Positions 53,141 through 63,193 of a stretch of DNA of 64,000 nt are shown here, in pieces; positions within the stretch are counted from its first letter, which is position 1; every line of letters begins with the position of its first letter. The notes below the pieces were generated by a model. It made no database searches and was not told where the DNA came from. It was given only the letters and a program-made list of their open reading frames with translations. The DNA lies in contig CP012156.1 in NCBI GenBank assembly GCA_001602435.1, positions 3,231,898 through 3,295,897 of the forward strand, given 5' to 3'. The translations under genes and the position numbers were made by a program. The DNA comes from Hyphomonadaceae bacterium UKL13-1 (GTDB taxonomy: Bacteria; Pseudomonadota; Alphaproteobacteria; Caulobacterales; Aquidulcibacteraceae).

Positions 53141-54633
53141 CGCGTCGCCGCAAATCCGAAGAGGGCCGCGTCGCCCTCACCAATCCAAGCTTAGTGCCCT
53201 TGGTGGCTGGCCCTGCGCATCGCAATCTAACCTTGGTGGAAGATGCGTTTGGCGTTGATGTGACGGCCCAAGGTGGTGATATTCTTGTCCATGGCGACGA
53301 TCCGGTGTCTGTCAATCAGGCACGCGAGGCCTTACAGGCTTTGATCGAAAAAGCCGAAGCAGGAATGGCTTTGGGGTTGCCTGAGGTCCGCTCTGCCATC
53401 ACCTTCGTACGCGCCGGGTCACGGGCGCGCAGTGGGGCCTTAGCTTTGCCGGGTCGCCGCGCCGACATAAAGCCCAGAACCCCGACGCAGTCCGTCTATC
53501 TCGACGCTTTGATGGGCGGTGAGTTCGACTTGGTTTTTGGCGTGGGTCCTGCCGGCACCGGTAAGACATTTCTGGCGGTGGCTGTCGCGGTCTCCATGCT
53601 GCTGGAGGGACGGGTTTCGCGTGTTGTCGTCACCCGACCTGCGGTAGAAGCAGGCGAGCGTTTAGGGTTTCTGCCTGGCGACCTTGAAGAGAAGGTTGAC
53701 CCCTATCTTCAGCCCATCTGGGATGCCTTTAAGACACTACTCGGTGCCGCCCAGTTGGAGCGCCGCAAGGCTGCCGGTGAAATTGAAGTTGCGCCTTTAG
53801 CCTTTATGCGCGGGCGGACCTTGTCCGACGCATTTGTAATCGTCGATGAAGCGCAAAACACAACGCGCATGCAGATGAAAATGCTCCTGACTCGTTTGGG
53901 TGAAGGCTCGCGCATGGTCGTGAATGGCGACCCAAGCCAAATCGATTTGCCGCGCTCAAGCGATTCTGGGCTACCTCATGCCTTACGTATCTTGCGGCGC
54001 GTTGAAGGCATGAAGATCGTGCATTTTACGGCTGAAGATGTGGTCCGCCACCCACTCGTCGGCCGGATCGTCTCGGCGTATGAGCGCGAAGTTGCAGACA
54101 TGACACCCGCACCCGTTCCGCCACCCGTAACGCCAGAGCCTGTGATGACTGAGGAATCTGCTTCGTTTGATGTTGATGTCCAGATTGAAAGCGAAGGCTG
54201 GCATGGGGTGTTTGGTCCTGATTCCGACGCAGAAATCGACAAAATCGTGAAAGTCGTCTCACGTTACTTTGAACCAGCTGGGGACAGCTTTGCGTTGCTC
54301 TTGACCAGCGACGCGGTTGTTCAAGGCTTGAATGCCCAGTGGCGGCACAAGGATCAGCCAACAAATGTTCTGTCTTTTCCGGCACCTGAAACGGTGCACG
54401 CGCTAGAGAAGACATTGGGCGATGTCGCCCTCGCTTATGAAACGTGCGCCCGAGAGGCACAAGAACAGGGCAAAAATCTTAAAGATCACGCTACCCATTT
54501 ACTTGTGCATGGGCTATTACATCTTTTAGGATATGATCATGAAGCCGATGATGATGCGGCGGAGATGGAAGGCTTAGAGAGAGAGATATTGGCAAGCCTC
54601 GGCATTGCTGATCCTTATCACACCCATGACTGA
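53137..54633 (+). CDS. PhoH-YbeY fusion protein
   Basis: One frame of 498 residues joins two proteins normally made by neighbouring genes. Residues 1-321 are PhoH-like, with Walker [11 protein letters not shown] (about 135-144), [19 protein letters not shown] and Walker [13 protein letters not shown] Pro-rich linker ([12 protein letters not shown]) follows at about 325-336. Residues 343-498 are YbeY, with [11 protein letters not shown] (458-468), the metal site of this rRNA-processing endoribonuclease. The GTG at 53137 overlaps the miaB stop (GTGA). The end overlaps corC by eight bases. No stop or frameshift separates the halves. Confidence 0.93.
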   Translation: MTRRRKSEEGRVALTNPSLVPLVAGPAHRNLTLVEDAFGVDVTAQGGDILVHGDDPVSVNQAREALQALIEKAEAGMALGLPEVRSAITFVRAGSRARSGALALPGRRADIKPRTPTQSVYLDALMGGEFDLVFGVGPAGTGKTFLAVAVAVSMLLEGRVSRVVVTRPAVEAGERLGFLPGDLEEKVDPYLQPIWDAFKTLLGAAQLERRKAAGEIEVAPLAFMRGRTLSDAFVIVDEAQNTTRMQMKMLLTRLGEGSRMVVNGDPSQIDLPRSSDSGLPHALRILRRVEGMKIVHFTAEDVVRHPLVGRIVSAYEREVADMTPAPVPPPVTPEPVMTEESASFDVDVQIESEGWHGVFGPDSDAEIDKIVKVVSRYFEPAGDSFALLLTSDAVVQGLNAQWRHKDQPTNVLSFPAPETVHALEKTLGDVALAYETCAREAQEQGKNLKDHATHLLVHGLLHLLGYDHEADDDAAEMEGLEREILASLGIADPYHTHD

Positions 54634-55558
54634 CGACCCATCCAGTAGTAACTCAGCCAAGAAAACTAGCTTTTGGAAGCGGTGGACGCAGAAATTGCGT
54701 CGCCAAAATGATTATGCGGGCCTAGACCCCGCGGAGCTTCTACGTGAGCGAGAGCAATCTGGCGAAACCATCGAGCGCAATCAGAAAGATATGATCGTCA
54801 AAGCTGCGAGCTTTGACCGTTTGTCGGTCCGCGATGTGATGGTGCCACGTGCCGACATCACGGCGGTCGACATTGAAATGCCGCTTGGCGAAGTAGCCCG
54901 CATGTTTGAAGAGCATCAGCATTCGCGCATGCCAGTGTATGCTGAAAATCTCGATACCCCGCTCGGCTTTATCCATGTGAAGGACATTTTGTCGCTGTTG
55001 ATCCCGGACGAGCAAGGCGAGACTAAAGCCAATCTGGATGATCTCGTATTGGGGCGGCTCAAGCGTGATTTGCTCTATGTGCCCATTTCCATGAAGCTAC
55101 CGAACTTGCTGCTGCAAATGCGTGCGAAGCGGTGCCACATGGCTTTGGTGATTGACGAATATGGCGGCACCGATGGTCTTGTGACGATTGAAGACCTTGT
55201 CGAAGAGATTATCGGCGACATTGATGACGAGCATGATGATCTCGATCAAGATCTAATCGTCGATACCGGCAATGGCGTCTGGGAGGCCGATGCAAGGGTA
55301 GAATTGGATGACTTTTCCGAGCGTGCTGGCGTCGATCTGACGCTGGAAGATATGGAAGATGATATTGATACGCTCGGCGGTTTGGTATTTGCGTTGGCGG
55401 GCCGCGTCCCACCGCGGGGTGAAATTCTCCATCACCCAACCGGCTATGATTTTGAAGTGATTGACGCGGACCCGCGCCGGATCAAGCGGGTGCGCATCCG
55501 TTCTGCTAAGGCCGTGGAAAAGGCCAATACCGATAGTTTGCAGGCACCCTCTGCGTGA
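54626..55558 (+). CDS. corC: CorC/HlyC family CBS-domain protein
   Basis: Cytosolic protein of 310 residues: a basic N-terminus, two CBS domains ([14 protein letters not shown] and [11 protein letters not shown], then [21 protein letters not shown]), and a C-terminal transporter-associated domain ([34 protein letters not shown]). The family is tied to Mg/Co efflux but often lies, as here, between ybeY and lnt. The ATG at 54626 overlaps the ybeY end. The stop overlaps the lnt GTG (GTGA). Confidence 0.93.
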   Translation: MTDDPSSSNSAKKTSFWKRWTQKLRRQNDYAGLDPAELLREREQSGETIERNQKDMIVKAASFDRLSVRDVMVPRADITAVDIEMPLGEVARMFEEHQHSRMPVYAENLDTPLGFIHVKDILSLLIPDEQGETKANLDDLVLGRLKRDLLYVPISMKLPNLLLQMRAKRCHMALVIDEYGGTDGLVTIEDLVEEIIGDIDDEHDDLDQDLIVDTGNGVWEADARVELDDFSERAGVDLTLEDMEDDIDTLGGLVFALAGRVPPRGEILHHPTGYDFEVIDADPRRIKRVRIRSAKAVEKANTDSLQAPSA

Positions 55559-57168
55559 CAGAGAGCCAAGCGATCCCATCAAAGCCAGCTGAGGCCGGAA
55601 TCCGTCATCCCCTTGCCTTCTTAGGGCCCGGCACTCCCGCTTGGCTGTCCGGGGGGTGTGCTATGCTCTTGGGGGCGTTAGCGGTCCTCGGTCACGCGCC
55701 TTTCCATGTTTGGCCCGCCTTTGCAGTGTCTATTTGTGGTCTAGTCCTATTGCTGGATGGCGCATCCCAAAACAAAAAGCGGCTGCGCTCTGCCTTCTGG
55801 CGTGGCTGGGCCTGGGGCTTTGGCTATTTTCTCGCTGGCATGTTCTGGGTCGGCAATGCATTTTTGGTAGATGCCGAGAAATTTGCCGCTTTGATGCCGT
55901 TTGCGGTTACAGCGCTGCCCGCTGCAATGGGTGTTTATTGGGGCTTAGCGGCAGTCGCCGCAATGGCCTTCTGGAGCCCTGGTGCTGCACGGTTGCTAAC
56001 CTTTGCCTTTTGCTTTGGCGTTAGCGAATATTTACGCAGCCATATGTTCACGGGGCTTCCTTGGAACCTACCCGCCTACATTTGGAAGCCAGGTGAAGCC
56101 ATTAGCCAGACCGCAAGCTTAATCGGCCCCTATGGTCTATCACTTTTGACGCTTTGGGCCTTGGCTACCCCGGTGGTGCTTCTGGCCAAGGGTGACCGGC
56201 GCGGCCGACCTATTGCCCTGATCGCGGCAGGATTATTGGCGCTCGGAAGCTATGCTTTCGGTTCTTTTCAGTTGCAATCAGCAGGGCCTGTCAGCCCCAT
56301 GGGGGGCAAGGGCCCGATCATCGCGGCCGGGCAAGCAGGGTTTAGTCAAAAGGATGTCTGGGATCCTGCCAATACCATGCGGATCGTCGAAACCTATCTG
56401 GGCTTGCTAGAAACGCCGGAGGCGCAAAAGGCCGATATTGTTGTTTGGCCTGAGGGGGCGTTTCCATTCCTTCTCTTGGAAGAGCCATTTGTCCAAGATC
56501 AGATCCAAGCCCGTCTGGGCGCGCGCACATTGGCGGTCGGATCAATCCGACGGGACCTTTTGGCCGGGCAGCCAGCCTATACCAACAGCCTTTTGGTTTT
56601 TGACGTCGAGCAGGGCGGCCTCACGACCCGCTCGGTCTATGACAAGCATCATTTGGTGCCATTTGGCGAGTATCTGCCCCTGCGTCCGCTCTTTAAAGCC
56701 TTGGGCATCGCCAGTTTGGTTTCTTATGATGGCGAGATGTCGCCCGGCCCCGAGCCCACGACATTGAGTCTTCCCAAAGCACCTTTGGCCGATCCACGTA
56801 TCTGCTATGAGATTGTGTTTCCAAGCTTTAATAAGCAGGCGACAGGCAAGGCCGCGTGGATTTTGAATGTGTCGATTGACGCTTGGTACGGCGATTTATT
56901 GGGCCCAGACCAGCATTATGCGCAAGCTCGCTATCGGGCAATCGAGACTGGCCTGCCTCTCGTACGCTCGGCCAGCGGGGGTTGGTCGGCGATTGTTGAC
57001 CGGCTTGGCCGGCCTGTGGCTGAACATCGGGCGGGTGCTGGTTATGCGACTGCGCGGCTGCCGGCCACGGTCGGGCCTACGCTTTATGCCCGGTTTGGAG
57101 AGCTTGCATTTGGTATTTTGATGCTTGGCTTTGGCATGCTGGCGGTATGGCGACATAATCGGCATTGA
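55555..57168 (+). CDS. lnt: Apolipoprotein N-acyltransferase
   Basis: Inner-membrane enzyme that adds the third acyl chain to lipoproteins; 537 residues. About six N-terminal membrane helices precede a nitrilase-type domain with the catalytic Glu in WPEGAFPF, Lys in YDKHHLVPFGEYLP and Cys in RICYEIVFPS. A last hydrophobic helix is near the C-terminus. GTG at 55555 overlaps the corC stop. A strong promoter for the next gene lies across its stop codon. Confidence 0.96.
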   Translation: MTESQAIPSKPAEAGIRHPLAFLGPGTPAWLSGGCAMLLGALAVLGHAPFHVWPAFAVSICGLVLLLDGASQNKKRLRSAFWRGWAWGFGYFLAGMFWVGNAFLVDAEKFAALMPFAVTALPAAMGVYWGLAAVAAMAFWSPGAARLLTFAFCFGVSEYLRSHMFTGLPWNLPAYIWKPGEAISQTASLIGPYGLSLLTLWALATPVVLLAKGDRRGRPIALIAAGLLALGSYAFGSFQLQSAGPVSPMGGKGPIIAAGQAGFSQKDVWDPANTMRIVETYLGLLETPEAQKADIVVWPEGAFPFLLLEEPFVQDQIQARLGARTLAVGSIRRDLLAGQPAYTNSLLVFDVEQGGLTTRSVYDKHHLVPFGEYLPLRPLFKALGIASLVSYDGEMSPGPEPTTLSLPKAPLADPRICYEIVFPSFNKQATGKAAWILNVSIDAWYGDLLGPDQHYAQARYRAIETGLPLVRSASGGWSAIVDRLGRPVAEHRAGAGYATARLPATVGPTLYARFGELAFGILMLGFGMLAVWRHNRH

Positions 57169-57194
57169 CACAATCAACTCTTCATTGAAATAAT
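57165..57194 (+). promoter_or_regulatory. Predicted promoter with TTGA/TCAA half-sites for the XRE gene
   Basis: Consensus TTGACA at 57165-57170, 18 bases, then AATAAT at 57189-57194, giving a start near 57201. Half-sites TTGA (57165), TCAA (57174) and TTGA (57185) alternate across it. The -35 overlaps the lnt stop, so the XRE gene can be transcribed on its own. Confidence 0.65.
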
Positions 57195-57216
57195 GCCGAC
57201 ACCAAGGCAAGGTTTC

Positions 57217-57624
57217 ATGATCAATCACCGTCGCTCTACTTCCGTTGATGCTTATGTTGGCTGTCGTTTGAAACAACGGCGCGAAGATTTAGGCATGAGC
57301 CAAGAACGCTTAGCCGAACTGCTGGGCTTGTCGTTTCAACAGGTGCAAAAGTACGAGCGCGGGCTCAATCGCGTCGGGGCGAGTCGACTGTTCCAATTGT
57401 GTGGTCTGCTGGGGGTTGAGCCATCGTTCTTCTTTGATGGTCTGAGTATTCCTTTAGGCCCCGGTGTTTCTGAATCCCAGAGTGAAGCCGAGACACTCTC
57501 GACTGCAAGTCTTTTGGCCGCGCCTGGCGCGCTGGAGCTTTTGGCAGATTATGCCCGCTTGAAATCCGCGTCTCAACGCAAGAAGGTGATCGAGCTCATC
57601 AAAATCTTGGCCGACGATGACTAA
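57217..57624 (+). CDS. XRE family transcriptional regulator
   Basis: Lambda-repressor-like regulator of 135 residues. The helix-turn-helix is VGCRLKQRREDLGMSQERLAELLGLSFQQVQKYERG in pattern, with LCGLLGVEPSFFFDGL following and a helical C-terminus (LLADYARLKSASQRKKVIELIKILADDD in outline). The ATG at 57217 follows AAGG. An upstream ATG overlaps the predicted -10 box, so it is unlikely. In many relatives this regulator lies before metK; here trmB follows instead. Confidence 0.85.
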   Translation: MINHRRSTSVDAYVGCRLKQRREDLGMSQERLAELLGLSFQQVQKYERGLNRVGASRLFQLCGLLGVEPSFFFDGLSIPLGPGVSESQSEAETLSTASLLAAPGALELLADYARLKSASQRKKVIELIKILADDD

Positions 57625-57699
57625 AGCATCTGCGCGCAAGCTGCCCGAGCTGCGCGCTCAGCTCTAGTCCAAGGGCGGACAAACAGGCATAAGCAGCCC

Positions 57700-58416
57700 A
57701 TGTCCAACCCTGATTTCTCCGCACCAAAGCCCTTTGGGCCGCTTCGATCCTTTGGCCGTGTGCGTGGCCGCGCCCTGTCTGAGCGGCAAGAGCAGCTGTT
57801 TGAAACCCTGTTTCCGCGCGTGTCGATCCCAGCAGAGCCTTCCGAGACGTTGGATCCGCTTCAATGGATGCCAACGGCAGAGGCGGTGATCTTTGAGATT
57901 GGTTTTGGTGGCGGCGAACATCTGATTGGGCAGGCAGAGCGCCATCTAAATCATTTGTTTTTGGGGGCGGAGCCCTTCCAAGAGGGGGTCGCCAAGGCCC
58001 TGGTTGGTATCGAAGATCACAACCTCACCAACGTGCGTTTATTGGCCTCTGATGCACGGCCAGTTCTAAAGGCTTTAAAGCCTGCCAGTCTCGATAAGCT
58101 GGTGATTTTGTTTCCCGACCCTTGGCACAAGGTCAAGCACAATAAGCGCCGCCTCATTCAGCAAATTTTTCTCGATGATGCCCATCGGGCACTGAAGCCC
58201 GGCGGTGAGTTGCGCTTCGCCACCGACTGGGCCAATTATGCGGCGTGGACGCTGGCGAAAATCACCCAACACGGCGGCTTTGAATGGCTCGCGGAAACAG
58301 CAACAGATTGGCGTACGCCGCCCAAGGACCATATCACTACGCGCTATGAGACCAAGAAACTAGGAGATTGTGCGCCGATCTTCTTGCGCTTTACCGCCCG
58401 CCCGCAGGCGTCGTAA
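57700..58416 (+). CDS. trmB: tRNA (guanine-N7-)-methyltransferase
   Basis: SAM-dependent enzyme making m7G46 in tRNAs; 238 residues. The SAM-binding motif is FEIGFGGGEHLI, followed by FLGAEPFQEGVAKAL, the family signature LFPDPWHKVKHNKRRLIQ and a C-terminal DHITTRYETKKLGDCAPIF. The last 26 bases overlap the convergent ABC ATPase gene. The upstream metK found in many relatives is absent here. Confidence 0.95.
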   Translation: MSNPDFSAPKPFGPLRSFGRVRGRALSERQEQLFETLFPRVSIPAEPSETLDPLQWMPTAEAVIFEIGFGGGEHLIGQAERHLNHLFLGAEPFQEGVAKALVGIEDHNLTNVRLLASDARPVLKALKPASLDKLVILFPDPWHKVKHNKRRLIQQIFLDDAHRALKPGGELRFATDWANYAAWTLAKITQHGGFEWLAETATDWRTPPKDHITTRYETKKLGDCAPIFLRFTARPQAS

Positions 58417-59341
58417 GCGCCACGAACACGTCTTCGAGGTTCGGTTCTTCGATCCGCAGATCCTTGATCCGCACGCCAGAACCCATCGCTTGGGACAATA
58501 AGGCCTCAACGCTGTGTTCGTTGGGACGATAGTGGATCGCCAAAGCGCCGTCGGGCCGCAACACGCATTCAAGATTGGCCAAGCCGGCGGGGACTTCGGT
58601 CAGAGGCTCCAAGGGCGAAATGACCACTGCCTTCTTGTCGAGACGTCTTAGAATTGTGGGTGTTGGTTCGCAGGCGATCAGTTGGCCCTGATCAATGATC
58701 GCGATGTTATCACACAGCTCTTGGGCTTCTTCGAGATAATGCGTCGTCAAGACGACGGTCACGCCACGCTCCTTATTGAGCATGGTAATGTATTCCCACA
58801 AAGACCGCCGAAGCTCGACATCGACGCCAGCAGTCGGTTCGTCGAGGATGACGACCGGCGGGGTATGAACAAGCGCTTTTGCGATCAGCAAACGCCGCTT
58901 CATGCCGCCTGATAACTGCCGCGAATAGGTGTCGCGCTTATCCGCAAGGCCAACAGCCTCCAGCAATTCCATCGAGCGGCGTTCCTTTGCAGGCACGCCA
59001 TAGAATCCTGCTTGCAGCTCGAGTGTCTCAAAAGGGGTAAAGAAGGCATCAAAGCTGATCTCTTGCGGCACAATCCCAATCGCCGCTTTGGCGGCGCGGT
59101 GGTCTTTGTCGATATCAATGTCCCAGATGCGAACTTCGCCGGCCGTTTTGATCACCAGTCCAGCTAGAATATTGATGAACGTCGACTTTCCCGCGCCATT
59201 GGGGCCTAAGAGGCCGAAAATCGATCCCTTCGGGATAGCTAGATCCAACCCCTTGAGCGCCTGCTTTTCAGGAGATTTCCCGCTGGCAGCATAGGTTTTT
59301 TGAAGCCCACGGGCTTCAATGGCAAAAGAGGATTGGGTCAT
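58391..59341 (-). CDS. ABC-2 type transporter ATP-binding protein
   Basis: ATPase of 316 residues with Walker A GLLGPNGAGKSTF, signature RQLSGGMKRRLLIAKALV, Walker B PPVVILDEPTAGVD and the switch His in VLTTHYLEEA. The C-terminal extension beyond the ABC core has about 80 residues. This DrrA/ABC-2 type exports lipids, drugs or polysaccharides with a separate permease. No permease gene is adjacent on either side. The ATG at 59341 lies just ahead of the conserved core. Confidence 0.88.
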   Translation of the reverse strand: MTQSSFAIEARGLQKTYAASGKSPEKQALKGLDLAIPKGSIFGLLGPNGAGKSTFINILAGLVIKTAGEVRIWDIDIDKDHRAAKAAIGIVPQEISFDAFFTPFETLELQAGFYGVPAKERRSMELLEAVGLADKRDTYSRQLSGGMKRRLLIAKALVHTPPVVILDEPTAGVDVELRRSLWEYITMLNKERGVTVVLTTHYLEEAQELCDNIAIIDQGQLIACEPTPTILRRLDKKAVVISPLEPLTEVPAGLANLECVLRPDGALAIHYRPNEHSVEALLSQAMGSGVRIKDLRIEEPNLEDVFVALTTPAGGR

Positions 59342-59443
59342 GGTTTCTCGCTTGGCGCACACGTTGACGGATAGGGCCGTAAGGTTCTAATTAAGGCGCT
59401 AAACAGTCCGTAGCAATCACGCAGCTGTGAGAGAAACAGATTA

Positions 59444-59641
59444 ATGTCCGTCACCGTTCCGTCAAATTCTACTCAGCCAGTTGAAACCATTTATGTGGAC
59501 GATCATCGTGTCTCTTGTGATGGCGGTGGCGGTGCTTTGGGCCACCCTAAAGTCTGGTACGAAATGGGTGAGGAAGGCCAAGTCGAATGCCTCTATTGTG
59601 GTCGGCTATACGTCAGCAAAGCTGGCGCAAGCGCGCATTAG
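59444..59641 (+). CDS. Zinc-finger domain protein (CHCC type, NDUFS6-like)
   Basis: Protein of 65 residues with a C-H-C-C zinc site: Cys in RVSCDGGGGALGHP, its His, then CLYC. The pattern and the GGGGALGHPKVW segment match the NDUFS6/13-kDa subunit of respiratory complex I, which alphaproteobacteria share with mitochondria. The nuo operon is not nearby, which is usual for this subunit. It is divergent from the ABC ATPase gene and converges with tadC. Confidence 0.9.
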   Translation: MSVTVPSNSTQPVETIYVDDHRVSCDGGGGALGHPKVWYEMGEEGQVECLYCGRLYVSKAGASAH

Positions 59642-59664
59642 CTTAGGCTTCCAGCGCATTGCCA

Positions 59665-60696
59665 TCAGCGAGGTGGCGGGGCGCCCGTGACGTTTTTTGG
59701 ACCAGCACCGTTGTTCATATTCTGATACTGAATATAGGCGGGGGTCAGGATCACGATAAACAATACCGGCAAGAAGAATACGATCATTGGCACGGTTAGT
59801 TTTGCAGGCAATGCTGCTGCCTTCTTCTCTGCTTCTGTCATGCGGAGCTCGCGGTTCTCTTTCGCCATCACGCGCAAGGCAGAACCAAGGGGCGTCCCGT
59901 ATCGCTCGGCTTGGATCAAGGCTGTTGCGACACCCTTAACGCCCGGATGGTTGGTGCGTTTTGCCAAATTCTCGTAGGCAACTCGACGATCTTGCAGATA
60001 AGCGAGCTCGGCATTGGTTAGGCTCAGTTCTTCGGCAAGTTCAATCGAGGACGACCCGATTTCATGCCCGACCCGCAGAAATGCACCCTCAATAGACATC
60101 CCTGATTCAACGCAAATAAGCAGCAAATCCAGCGCGTCAGGGAAGGCGCGCATAATCGAAGCCCGGCGCTTGGTCGCGATGTTCTTCACGATCAGATTGG
60201 GCAAATAAAAGCCCACAACACACGCCACCATTGCGGCAATGAGACGATTGTTGCTCGTCATGTCCTTCCCGAACAATGTCACATAAGTGAGTGCGCCGAC
60301 AAAGAACAGAATTGGTGTTGCAAAGCGTGCAAAGTAGAAGATCGCCACAGGACCGGGTCCGCGCAGGCCGGCTTCCATCAGATTTTGGGTCACATTTGGA
60401 TCTTCGAGCAGCTTTTGCAGGTTCAGCTTATCGACGATGGATTTCCAAGGCCCTTTGGCCCGTTGCCGAAGCGAGGTCTTTTCGGCGTGCTCAGCTGCAA
60501 TCGTTGCCCGGCTTTTGCGGCGCATGGACTCTCGGTCAGTTGCCACACCCTTCATGCGCGCGGCCAACTGGTCGGTCTTCCATAGGGGCTGAGCGATCGT
60601 CAAAGCGGTCACCAACAACGCAACAGCCATGATCGCAGATGCCACGAAGTCCGGGTCTGTCACCATGCGCGCAAAATCTTTGACTTCTAAGAACAT
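59665..60696 (-). CDS. tadC: Tad pilus assembly inner-membrane protein TadC
   Basis: Inner-membrane platform protein of the Tad/Flp pilus system, 343 residues, with type II secretion F-domain features. Membrane helices are near the N-terminus, around residues 130-175 and at the C-terminus (VPMIVFFLPVLFIVILTPAYI). The GspF-like core has LLLICVESGMSIEGAFLRVG and RYGTPLGSALRVMA. It follows tadB (ten bases) in the order cpaE-cpaF-tadB-tadC. Confidence 0.92.
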   Translation of the reverse strand: MFLEVKDFARMVTDPDFVASAIMAVALLVTALTIAQPLWKTDQLAARMKGVATDRESMRRKSRATIAAEHAEKTSLRQRAKGPWKSIVDKLNLQKLLEDPNVTQNLMEAGLRGPGPVAIFYFARFATPILFFVGALTYVTLFGKDMTSNNRLIAAMVACVVGFYLPNLIVKNIATKRRASIMRAFPDALDLLLICVESGMSIEGAFLRVGHEIGSSSIELAEELSLTNAELAYLQDRRVAYENLAKRTNHPGVKGVATALIQAERYGTPLGSALRVMAKENRELRMTEAEKKAAALPAKLTVPMIVFFLPVLFIVILTPAYIQYQNMNNGAGPKNVTGAPPPR

Positions 60697-60706
60697 GGTC
60701 CGTTCC

Positions 60707-61681
60707 TTAAATGTCGAAGTTAATCATGTTGCGCATGACGAAAATGCCGGTCCCCATCATCAGGATGCCAGCGCCCAAACCCAAATGCCCAGTTGGGTCT
60801 GAGAAGAGCAGGCCCATGTAGGATGGGCTGGTGATGTAGACCATTACGCAGACGCAAATGGGCAAGGCACCAATGATAAAGGCAGACGCCTTCGCCTCTG
60901 AGGACAAAGCGCTGATCTTTTCCCGCATCAGTTTGCGCGAACGCAAGATGATGGACAAATTGCCGAGCGCCTCAGACAAGTTACCGCCGGCCTTTAGCTG
61001 GATCGACAAAACGATCGAGAAAAAGCTCACTTCCGGCAAAGGCATACGTTCAAACAGTTTTGCCAAACATTGTTCCATTGGCACGCCCATGGATTGGCTG
61101 TCGCAAATACGGCGAAACTCAGAGCTTAAGGGCTCTGGTGCTTCACGGGCGATGATCTTCAAGCACTCTGCCAAAGGCAGGCCTGACTTCACGCCGCGCA
61201 CGATTACGTCGATGGCGTTTGCAAATTCCGTGATGAACTTCTTCTGTCGTTGGCCAACCAGAAAGCCCAACACCCAGCGCGGCACGCCAAATGCAGCAAC
61301 CCCGGCACCACCTAGGGCAATGTACCAAGAATTGCCGCTTACGATAATGCCTAGGCCAGCCATGATGCCAACCGCACCCGACAACATCCAGAAAGTCTTT
61401 TCTTCCATCGTCAGGCCGGCTTGCTCGATGCGCGCACCAACCGACAGACGCGCCCGACGCAATTGGCGTTCACGCATCTCAATGTCTTTGATATTGCCCA
61501 ACAAGCGCTTGCGTCGGGTTTCGTCGGGGTCAGCACCCCGGCGCTTAATCGCCGATTCCCGCGATTGAGCTACCGACTTAATCCGCTTTTGGGATTCCTG
61601 ATTGTCGTCGCCAGCAAATGCGATGCCCATCAGCACCACACCGACCGCAACTAAGACAGGAATGATGGCTCCAAGATCCAT
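60707..61681 (-). CDS. tadB: Tad pilus assembly inner-membrane protein TadB
   Basis: Second GspF-like platform protein, 324 residues. An N-terminal helix (AIIPVLVAVGVVLMGIAFAG) and a charged stretch precede paired helices and the core IDVIVRGVKSGLPLAECLKIIA and RMPLPEVSFFSIVLSIQLKAGGNLSEALGNL. TadB and TadC form the membrane platform on which the CpaF ATPase acts. It lies five bases after cpaF. Confidence 0.92.
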   Translation of the reverse strand: MDLGAIIPVLVAVGVVLMGIAFAGDDNQESQKRIKSVAQSRESAIKRRGADPDETRRKRLLGNIKDIEMRERQLRRARLSVGARIEQAGLTMEEKTFWMLSGAVGIMAGLGIIVSGNSWYIALGGAGVAAFGVPRWVLGFLVGQRQKKFITEFANAIDVIVRGVKSGLPLAECLKIIAREAPEPLSSEFRRICDSQSMGVPMEQCLAKLFERMPLPEVSFFSIVLSIQLKAGGNLSEALGNLSIILRSRKLMREKISALSSEAKASAFIIGALPICVCVMVYITSPSYMGLLFSDPTGHLGLGAGILMMGTGIFVMRNMINFDI

Positions 61682-61686
61682 TGTCG

Positions 61687-63186
61687 TTACACGTCCGCCG
61701 CATCAAGGGCTTCGGCGAGCTCTTTTTCTAGGCCATAATAGCGAGCGCGATCCCAGAATTTCGGGCGCGCAATGCCGGTAGACCGGTGTTTTCCGATAAT
61801 TTTGCCGTTTGCGTCCTCACCATCCATTTCGAAGACGATCAGGTCTTGGGTCACGATGACGTCGCCTTCTAGGCCAAGAACTTCAGTAATATGCGTAATC
61901 TTACGCGAACCATCGCGCAGACGTGCTGCCTGAATAACGACGTCGATTGAACCCACGATCATTTCGCGGATTGTCTTGGTGGGCAGAGAGAAGCCGCCCA
62001 TGGTGATCATGCTTTCCATCCGCGATAGACCTTCGCGTGGGCTGTTGGCGTGCAACGTGCCCATCGAACCGTCGTGACCCGTGTTCATGGCTTGCAACAA
62101 GTCAAATGCTTCTGGGCCGCGGACTTCGCCGACGATGATGCGCTCTGGACGCATCCGCAGACAGTTTTTGACCAAGTCGCGCATGTGCACCGCACCTTGG
62201 CCTTCCAAGTTTGGTGGGCGGGTTTCAAGGCGCACAACATGGGGCTGTTGCAATTGCAATTCGGCAGCGTCTTCGCAGGTGATGACGCGTTCGTCTGGTG
62301 CGATATAGCCGGTCAAACAGTTCAGCAGCGTGGTTTTACCTGAACCTGTACCGCCTGAAATCAACACATTGCATCGGGCAGCGCCGATAATGCCCAGCAC
62401 TTTGCCTGCCGGCTCAGAAATGGCGCCAAAACCGACCAAGTCCTTCATCCGCAATTTGTCTTTTTTGAACTTACGAATGGTGAGCGTAGGCCCGTCGAGC
62501 GCCAAGGGTGGCACAATCACGTTGACACGAGAGCCGTCTGGCAGACGCGCGTCGCAGATGGGTGAGCTTTCATCCACGCGGCGACCGACTTGGCTCACAA
62601 TGCGTTGACAAATGTTCATCAGCTGTTGGTTGTCGCGGAAGCGGATTGGCGTTTTAGTCACCTTACCGCCAACTTCGATGAAGACGGCATTCGCCCCATT
62701 GACCATGATGTCGGCGATGTCGTCGCGCGCCAAAAGGGGCTCAAGCGGTCCGTAACCCAGCACGTCGTTGACAATGTCATTGAGCAATTGCTCTTGCTCA
62801 GCAACCGACACAATCACCTGTTTGATGGCGATGATCTCATTGACGATATCGCGGATCTCATCGCGGGCGGTGCGCTGATCTAATGCTGCCAATTGACCCA
62901 GGTCGATCGTCTCGATCAAGGCATTATAGACAGAGGCCTTAGTGCGATAATATTCCTCGGTCCGCCCATCATTGGAGGGGCTTGGCGGCGGGGCCGATTG
63001 CGTCGGCGCGCGAACAGCTTTTGCGACCCGTGCAGGATCTAAAGTCCCAGCTGGTGTTGCAGCTGCTGGTGCAGCCGCAGCACTTGGCGGCGGCGCTGCG
63101 GGCGCTGCTGCTGGCTTGGGGGGCTCAATGGGGGCAAACTTAGGGGGTGTTGCCTGTGCCGCCCCGTCTGCGCGTTTACCAAACAT
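61687..63186 (-). CDS. cpaF: Tad pilus secretion ATPase CpaF/TadA
   Basis: Hexameric ATPase of 499 residues that drives Flp pilus extension and retraction. The first 70 residues are Ala/Pro-rich and probably disordered. The core has [22 protein letters not shown] in outline, [21 protein letters not shown], the P-loop [43 protein letters not shown] and [12 protein letters not shown]. It lies seven bases after cpaE. Confidence 0.95.
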   Translation of the reverse strand: MFGKRADGAAQATPPKFAPIEPPKPAAAPAAPPPSAAAAPAAATPAGTLDPARVAKAVRAPTQSAPPPSPSNDGRTEEYYRTKASVYNALIETIDLGQLAALDQRTARDEIRDIVNEIIAIKQVIVSVAEQEQLLNDIVNDVLGYGPLEPLLARDDIADIMVNGANAVFIEVGGKVTKTPIRFRDNQQLMNICQRIVSQVGRRVDESSPICDARLPDGSRVNVIVPPLALDGPTLTIRKFKKDKLRMKDLVGFGAISEPAGKVLGIIGAARCNVLISGGTGSGKTTLLNCLTGYIAPDERVITCEDAAELQLQQPHVVRLETRPPNLEGQGAVHMRDLVKNCLRMRPERIIVGEVRGPEAFDLLQAMNTGHDGSMGTLHANSPREGLSRMESMITMGGFSLPTKTIREMIVGSIDVVIQAARLRDGSRKITHITEVLGLEGDVIVTQDLIVFEMDGEDANGKIIGKHRSTGIARPKFWDRARYYGLEKELAEALDAADV

Positions 63187-63193
63187 CCTATCC

